37,304 bases of DNA. Origin: Amoebophrya sp. AT5.2. Lineage: Eukaryota > Sar > Dinophyceae > Syndiniales > Amoebophryaceae. Below the pieces are notes generated by a model that was not told the origin of the DNA, did no database searches, and was given only the letters and a program-made list of their open reading frames with translations. This document shows, one piece after another, positions 31,640-37,304 of the stretch; the stretch's first letter is position 1, and each line of letters begins with the position of its first letter. The stretch is taken from positions 1-37,304 of the forward strand of contig RXOD01003920.1 in assembly GCA_005223375.1 (NCBI GenBank), given 5' to 3'. Position numbers and translations under genes: made by a program.

Positions 31640-32331
31640 ATGTTGGACTTCGCAGCGATAGCGGAGTTTCTCTGGAGCTACAAGTTTGTGGTGGCGGTTT
31701 TGATCTATCTCCTGGTGATGCGGATGAAGGGTAGCGGCCCCTTCCCGGAATACGAAAACCATAGAATAACGTCACTCTCGAGCGTCGAGGAGTGGCGGAA
31801 ATACCTCGACGCCCACGAGCAGGTACTTACTCAACATTCAGATCAATCTAGACTTTCTCTTCTCTGCTTCTGCAGGCTTCTCCTGCTTGTGATGCTGTCA
31901 GTCTCGCGAAGCCGGTAAAACACATTTTCAGGTTGTTGTCGATTATTACGCCACGTGGTGCCCACCATGCCGATCGTCAGCGGTAGAGTACGGGAAAATG
32001 TCCGAAGAGTACGACCCCAAAGGCTGGAAATTCGCGAAGGTTGATGTGGACAAGGCGCGCGACGTATTTACATGTGCTGTCCTTTTGTTCTCTTTGTTTG
32101 TTGCCTTGTATAGTTTGATTGTGTTTGCTCAGTCTCATTGGGGAAATGATCTCGGTACCTAATATTAATCAGATCGCTTTTCGGGCCGATATCAAGAGTA
32201 TGCCGACCTTCAAGCTCTACCAGAAGGGAAAGGAAGTGCGGACGCTCTCGGGCTTCCAGCCAGGCACCATGAAGTCCGAGATGGACAAAACCGCAAAAGA
32301 AGCTCCAGCAGGCGAAAAGAAGTCTGATTAA
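31640..32331 (+). CDS. Membrane-anchored thioredoxin, three exons
   Basis: The exons are 31640-31822, 31932-32063 and 32173-32331 (157 aa), all phase 0, with donors GAGCAG|GTACTT and GCGAC|GTATTT. An N-terminal hydrophobic segment (FVVAVLIYLLVM, about residues 16-27) is a signal anchor or signal peptide. The thioredoxin fold follows: VVVDYYATWCPPC with the redox pair Cys71 and Cys74, FAKVDVDKARDV, and the cis-proline loop SMPTFKLYQKGKEV. The C-terminus is Lys/Glu-rich. The active site is CPPC instead of the classical CGPC, which usually shifts the redox potential. It is expected to reduce or exchange disulfides at a membrane, with the side and compartment unknown. All catalytic elements are present. 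Confidence 0.88.
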
Positions 32332-32926
32332 AGACGAACGAGCTGGTCGTGGTCCCTATCACGTTCCCTCGCATGTTGCTTTCAGTTGCGTGAACTCCGC
32401 CCTATGACACGCAAAGCAAACTTCATTATTGGAATGAGATTGCAAAATATTGGTGAAATTATCAAAGCTGATGCGACCCATACGGTGATTCCTAAATCGG
32501 CTAGTGGATGAGCAACCACTACTACTAGTGAAGCGAACTTCTTTTGATTCGAATGAAATGTTTGTTTGTGGGGGGCCGATTGTCTGTATCGAAGCTATTT
32601 CGGGGCCGCTTTCTTGCGAGTTTGGATTTGGAAGTTCTTGTTCTGTTCATGCACGTGGTTCGGCGTGTGGTCGCGGGGGGGGGTCAAATCGGCACGGATC
32701 AACTGCAACATACACGGGGCGAGGGTACTCGGGCGTACCGCGGGATCGTTGATGAAGGTAGTCTGCAACCAAGGAGAAATTGGGGCTAAGTATAGTATGC
32801 TCAACTTACTATATACAAACATGAATTTGTTTTTGGGCCTGTGCTTCTGGATTTTTGTTTCATCGCCTAGCTTGAACTTATACTTGATTGGGTGGTTCTG
32901 AGGCTACAAGTACAACTTGCACGAAG
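32332..32926. other. Intergenic region with a G-run
   Basis: This 595-nt stretch contains an uninterrupted run of nine G residues (about 32675-32683). Overlapping short ATG frames here look like random sequence. No RNA gene was found. Confidence 0.4.
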
Positions 32927-33440
32927 ATGGTGGAGCCAGGGCTCGTCAATTGGCACAAGGTGTACGACACGATGTACTTCCGCACCAGCTACGAGCGAGG
33001 GATGGGCTCCGCTCCGCGCTACTACGGTGAGCCCACCCTCGGCCACATGGCAGCTAAACAAGCCGCCACCCGCCGCACACACTTTCAGAAGGTCAGTTTC
33101 TTTTTCTCATCTAGGATTTTTTGGTCTCTCCCAGTGCCAGTCCCAAAGTATCGATGGACTACACAGTGAATCTGCATAAGAAATTTTGCAATACAAAAAA
33201 AATTAAAATACTCAGAAACGGTTCTTCCCGCGGTGTCACTCGTTTCCTAATTTTGCATCGTGGCGGGATGTCGACGCAGCACGCGAAGCAAAGCACCCGC
33301 AACCGCAGTACTTCGGAACTGAAGGCGTCGTGCTCACAAAATCGCAGCTCGAGCCCAGCTATGGGCACGCGAGGATGCCAAAGGGGTTTTTCACCTCCAA
33401 ATCGGCGTTCAATCTCTACCCGAATCCCAAGATCAAGTAG
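32927..33440 (+). CDS. Small two-exon protein rich in Tyr, Pro and Gly turns, function unknown
   Basis: The exons are 32927-33091 and 33216-33440 (129 aa). The donor is CAGAAG|GTCAGT, the acceptor ATACTCAG|AAACGG, phase 0. The second exon has no start codon of its own, so simple ORF scanning misses it. The sequence is folded-looking but has no domain I can name: WHKVYDTMYFRTSYERGMG and RYYGEPTLGHMAAKQAA in exon 1, and FFPRCHSFPNFASWRD, QYFGTEGVVLTKSQLEPSYG and FFTSKSAFNLYPNPKIK in exon 2. Its small size and Tyr/Phe/Pro/Gly composition recall small microtubule inner proteins of cilia, and it lies next to ciliary-type genes, but this is speculation. Both exons have even codon use and no low complexity, so I think the gene is real. 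Confidence 0.65.
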
Positions 33441-33565
33441 AGTCTGTCTGGGGGACAGACATACGTCGAGCACGCGCAACTATTCCGCATACATAGATAA
33501 CATAAAGAAAGTACGTACAACTGCAATCTAGAATACTTGACCAAGAGCTAGCACAATCTTCATCG

Positions 33566-36500
33566 ATGCCTACGCATCTGCTTCTTCTTGAACGAAGGCA
33601 GTTTCGAGTGTACTAGAGTTTGTCTCGCTGTCCCTGTCGCCTTACATACTCATTCGCTTCACCGAGATAGGTAAGTGAAGGATCATGATGACAAGAGCGG
33701 TCTCCCGCAGGCCCAGGCGCCGCAGACACTGTACCATAGAATTGTTTTTCTGGAAACTCGAAAGCGGATGATTGAAGGAAATTCGGATACAGTCGGTCCG
33801 TCGAACTCACGGCGTCAGCGAGCTGGAGATGCGTGTTTTCGCATGCGGGCCTGGTACCTCCGGGTCCAGGTTGGTGTGATTTTTTCTTCGTGCCTTTGCT
33901 TCGCCTGAAGAATCGATTGCGTAATCGATAAGTGCTATCATCTTCATCGTGATGCGTCGTTCTTCAAGAGGGAAGAGTGGAGTGAGGTTGACGAGAAACA
34001 TTTCAGTACTTTTTTATTCGTCTCCACCGAAAAATTATACTACCGTGAAGGTGAACTCCTGGGCGGCGTTACATTTTAGTAGCCGGCTGCGTGCGCAACC
34101 GCAACCGCAAGCGCATGTCTTGGTTCTTCGCACTCCAGGTCCATCACACGGAAGCAAGTTAGTTAACATGCGTAATCCACCACGACCTCGACCTCCCGGT
34201 TCCCCTGGTGCCTTGGCGCCGGATCTTATGCACGTGAGCCCGTCGCGCACCATTCTCCCCCTACAGGATCGGCTGGACGCGTACGCGCTCATCGAATACG
34301 AAGCGCCTGAAGACGACCTCGATTCCGCGCGCCCAAATTTCATCCTCGACGAGCTGCGATCGCTCGTCGGCAGAGACGGCGCGGATGGCGGTTTATTGCG
34401 TGTTCCTGGCAGTGCGGAGGACGAGGAGGACTTCGCGCGGCTGCTTGCAGCGGAGCAGATGGGTAAAAAAACGTCCAAGGGAGCGTCGATGGGCTCGGTC
34501 TCTACGGTCCTGGCGCGGCGACACCACGCGCGGTGGGTGCGGCGGTGGTGGGTGCAGTGGAGGGAAGGGTATGCAGCAAGCCGGTTTTCAAGAGCCAAGT
34601 GGCAGCTGGGAAGCAGCCTCTTTTCCACGCGAGTGCTGAAGAAGGCGGTGCGCGGTTGGGTGCACGTTGCGCATGAGGTTCCGAGCGTGCAACTAGCGTT
34701 TGTGGAACTGAAGAATCTAGAGAAGAAGTACGCGTTTGCGCGCGACGCGCTGTGGGACTGGCATTGTGCCGCGCGTTCGAAGCGGCACTTGTGGAAAGGC
34801 AGAACCAGTACGCGACACGATGGCAGCGGGGCCACGTACACCGAGAAGCTGAACTTCTGCGTCCGAGCGAGTCCGGGCAACGTCTTTCGCTTCTGGCGTG
34901 CATTCGTACAAAAGCAGCGGCGCATGGACGAGTGCACGGAGGTTCTCCGCTTCGAGAAATGCAAGGCGCGGGTTCGGAGCTGGCACCTCAGCTTTTGCCA
35001 TGCGCAGGTTTTTGCCTTCCGCAGGGCCAGTACAAAAAAGTACTGGCTGCGGGTGTGGCACAAGGAGATTGTCGTCGATCGGGCGAAGATAAAACGAGTG
35101 CAAGAGCGTTGGGCGTACTTCAACGTGTTTTCGCTGTTCCTGGAACTGACGTATAAGCAGTTGGACTCGAAGCGGAGCCGGGCAGCGACGCACTTCGACA
35201 AGCGGACGCTGCGCATCTGCCTCCCCGAGTGGCTGCAGGCAGCGAAGGTCGCGCAGCAAACGCGGAAGTTCTCCGAAATCGCGAAGGTCTTTTCCGGGGC
35301 ATCGGCGATCCGCGCCGCCTGGGCCCAGTGGATAGCGTACCACAAGCACTGCCGCATCCTGAAGAGAAAATTTCAAGCGGCGGACGCGCACAGCAGGAGC
35401 AAGCAGTTCGCTACGGTGGTTCGTGCGGCGACGCAGGCGTGGCGGCAGACGGTCCGCATGGTCCGCGCGGCACGGGGCAACTCGTTTCTGCTGGGCGAGA
35501 AGCGCGACGAAACGCGACTGGAGAATACCTTCGGAATGTGGTGCGGACATGTGGAAGACGTGAAATACGAGCGGGGGCTGCTGAAAATCATGCGGAGAAT
35601 CGAGATGCAGCACTTTGCGGCGCCGGCGCTGGAATACTGGAAGCAGTGGCTGGCGGAGGAAAAGGTGGCGAAGAAGTTCGCTCTTCTCGCAGCGGAATTC
35701 AGCGGCGAAATGAAGCTGCGGATGAGCTTCAAGAGCTGGAGCGAGTGGGCATTCACAACCAAGAAAGAGCGGGTATGGAAAGAAATGTGGTCCAACTTTG
35801 CACTTCGGCACGGGTACGGAAAGCGGGCGTTCTACGACTGGAGGGAAAACATCGCGTCCAAAGCCCAGATCGAAAGATTCGGTAGCTTGTGGTTTTTGTT
35901 GGTTTAGGATAGGCGGTAAGTAGTAACAAAGCAGTTCATCTTCATTTTCTGCCGTGTTATTTCGAACCGGACAGCCAAGTACATGTAGTCTGCAGCACTC
36001 ACACTCATTGTGAAATCGAAATCCATACGCACCCTAAATCCTCAGCCCGTCTCTTTGCCAGCAGCAGCCGCACAACCGCTCTCCAGCTCCATTTCATGGA
36101 GTGGAAGGACTACACGGACGCGCAGCTCACGGACAAGAGGTTCCAGGAGATTTCCAGGGAGTACGAACGGCGCTGCGTGTACAAGAAGTTCTTCCTGCGC
36201 TTCTGCCAAGCCGTGGCGCACTTGCAGAAGGTTCGCAACCTTTGCGGCACGTTGATGTCCTCATTCGGTGACGGCGTGAAGAAGCGGTACTTCCAGGAGT
36301 GGCACAAGTTTCTGAGCGGCGTGAAGCGGGAGCGCGCGAACGCCGAGAAACTGGAGCTGCTGTTAAAGAAGAACTTCGAGCACAAGTTTTTCGCGCACTG
36401 GAAGTCGTCTTTCACCGTGCGGAACACGTTGAAGATAAAGAAGGAGGAGTTTCTGGACGGCCCGCACCGGGTTTTGACGCTGATGCGGCTTCTGCGGGAG

Positions 36501-37247
36501 TGGAGCGAGAGCCGGGAGCTAAGCGAGAACCACCGGCACAAGTACGAGAAAGCGGGGAGCTTCCGCTTGGAGTGGTGGGGATTTCGGCCGTGGAGAAAAG
36601 CGGTCGCTGACGCGCGGCGCTTGAGGTTTTGCGCGCAATTTTTGGCCGAGAACAACAAGGGCTACGTGCAACTTTCCGCGTTTCAGAACTGGCAGTACTT
36701 CTGCAAGTCACAGTATCGGGACCGGGAAAACGATAAGAAGGTGAACACGGCGTACCGGTTGCCGACTTTGCGCGGTGTCTTCCGCGGCTGGCGGTTTTTC
36801 CTGCAGTCGGAGAAGCAGTACCGGGAGAAAATGGCGTACCTGCACGAGCTCGCCGGACTGCACGTTTACAGCGTCGCGCTGCAGAGACACTTTTCCGCGT
36901 GGTCCGGATTTGCGCAAGAGGAAAAACGGGAGAGGAGAAACTCCGTCGCGTGTCTGCAACACCTAATTTTTACCGCGGTGCGGCGGTGCTACAGCGCGTG
37001 GATGGAATACATGTTGGAGAGTCGAAGGCGCAGGATGAACGGCGACAAAGCAGAAGTCCTGCTGCAGCAGCGAGTACTGCGAAAATGGCGGCGGAACGCC
37101 ATGGTCCGGGGAAAGCTGAGGAAAATCAATATTGCGATTCTGCAACGGAGTACGGTCGGCCTGGTGCGGCTAGGCTGGACGGGGCTGTGCCAATACTGGC
37201 AACGAGGGAGAAGCATACGATACACAGGGAAGTCGGTACCGAAATGA
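33566..37247 (+). CDS. Sfi1-like centrin-binding repeat protein, about five exons, possibly 3'-partial
   Basis: The exon model is 33566-33607 (tentative first exon), 33711-33869, 33933-34005, 34139-35881 and 36046-37247, about 1072 aa with consistent phases (0, 0, 1, 1). Trp-centred repeats with basic neighbours recur about every 30-40 residues: RAWYLRVQ, RRWWVQWREG, AVRGWVHVA, VFRFWRAFVQKQ, ARVRSWHLSF, KYWLRVWHKE, AAWAQWIAYH, ALEYWKQWL, YFQEWHKFLSG, FFAHWKSSF, VFRGWRFFLQ, CYSAWMEYML, VLRKWRRNAM and more. This is the pattern of Sfi1-type proteins, long helices that bind centrin at centrosomes, basal bodies or half-bridges. The short exons 2-3 carry the first repeat and an acidic segment (FFKREEWSEVDEKHF). 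The stop at 37245-37247 is preceded by a GTACCG donor-like site at 37236, so the gene may continue beyond the window. The first exon is the least certain part. Confidence 0.75.
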
Positions 37248-37304
37248 AGTGTTTCTTGCTTGTTCCGCCATGCGCAAATTCGATGATTGGGAAATCCAGC
37301 GGCG

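Noticed and set aside
32504..32901. Overlapping 80-110-codon frames between the thioredoxin and the small two-exon gene.
   Set aside because: Three overlapping frames of similar length, no consistent composition, and a nine-G run; more like noncoding sequence.
33949..34138. Continuous frame at the 5' end of the Sfi1-like gene taken as coding.
   Set aside because: A phase-consistent model uses a different frame for 33933-34005 (FFKREEWSEVDEKHF) and an intron 34006-34138; the continuous frame starts with GTG and reads as non-protein-like sequence.
34035..35357. Long minus-strand open frame (440 codons) opposite the Sfi1-like gene.
   Set aside because: It is a shadow of the GC-rich coding strand: Arg/Ser/Cys-rich composition, no domain, and the + strand frame has clear Trp repeats.
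1..37304. Prokaryotic features (operons, Shine-Dalgarno sites, terminators, CRISPR) and tRNA or rRNA genes.
   Set aside because: The gene content and spliced structure are eukaryotic, and I saw no direct repeat arrays, cloverleaf-like sequences or rRNA signatures on reading through.

Overview
This is a eukaryotic nuclear window, most likely from a flagellated protist, and an alveolate or dinoflagellate-type genome is my best guess. The reasons are short spliceosomal introns (about 60-260 nt) whose removal restores reading frames, several cilium/centriole genes, a trimethylguanosine synthase, and at least 12 protein genes all on the + strand at roughly one per 3 kb. Unidirectional gene arrays of this kind are known in dinoflagellates and kinetoplastids. 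The taxonomic call is inference. No rRNA, tRNA, CRISPR or recognisable transposase was found.

Layout, left to right: (1) 31-3137, an unrecognised low-complexity/coiled-coil protein in two exons; (2) 3878-5179, a protein with a conserved YERIVYGDHGPYVEL block and two tandem PAM2-type motifs, which predict binding to poly(A)-binding protein; (3) 5838-7571, TGS1-like cap trimethylguanosine synthase; (4) 8301-10591, a three-exon major facilitator transporter; (5) 11221-12642, a bacterial-type C5 cytosine DNA methyltransferase; (6) 12953-15280, a sialidase-like Asp-box beta-propeller; (7) 15757-17097, a small membrane protein, modelled as one three-exon gene or possibly two genes; (8) 17624-21022, a four-exon CFAP97/hemingway-like protein with a very long C-terminal extension; (9) 21589-23613, a degenerate TrmB-like methyltransferase-fold protein; (10) 24026-25441, a secreted basic low-complexity protein; (11) 26035-28508, a seven-exon CFAP210/CCDC173-like ciliary microtubule inner protein; (12) 29453-31479, a leucine-rich-repeat plus coiled-coil protein; (13) 31640-32331, a membrane-anchored thioredoxin; (14) 32927-33440, a small two-exon protein; (15) 33566-37247, an Sfi1-like centrin-binding repeat protein that may run past the right edge.

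The right half is rich in probable cilium/centriole genes (CFAP97-like, CFAP210-like, Sfi1-like, perhaps the LRR-coiled-coil and the small two-exon protein). The left half mixes RNA-related genes (TGS1, PAM2 protein) with transport and two bacterial-type single-exon enzymes. Exon models were built by hand by matching GT...AG junctions to reading phase. They are consistent but have no transcript support. Of 23 modelled donors, 11 start GTAC, 6 GTAT and 3 GTAG; none has the textbook GTAAGT, which is itself one of the more unusual features here.
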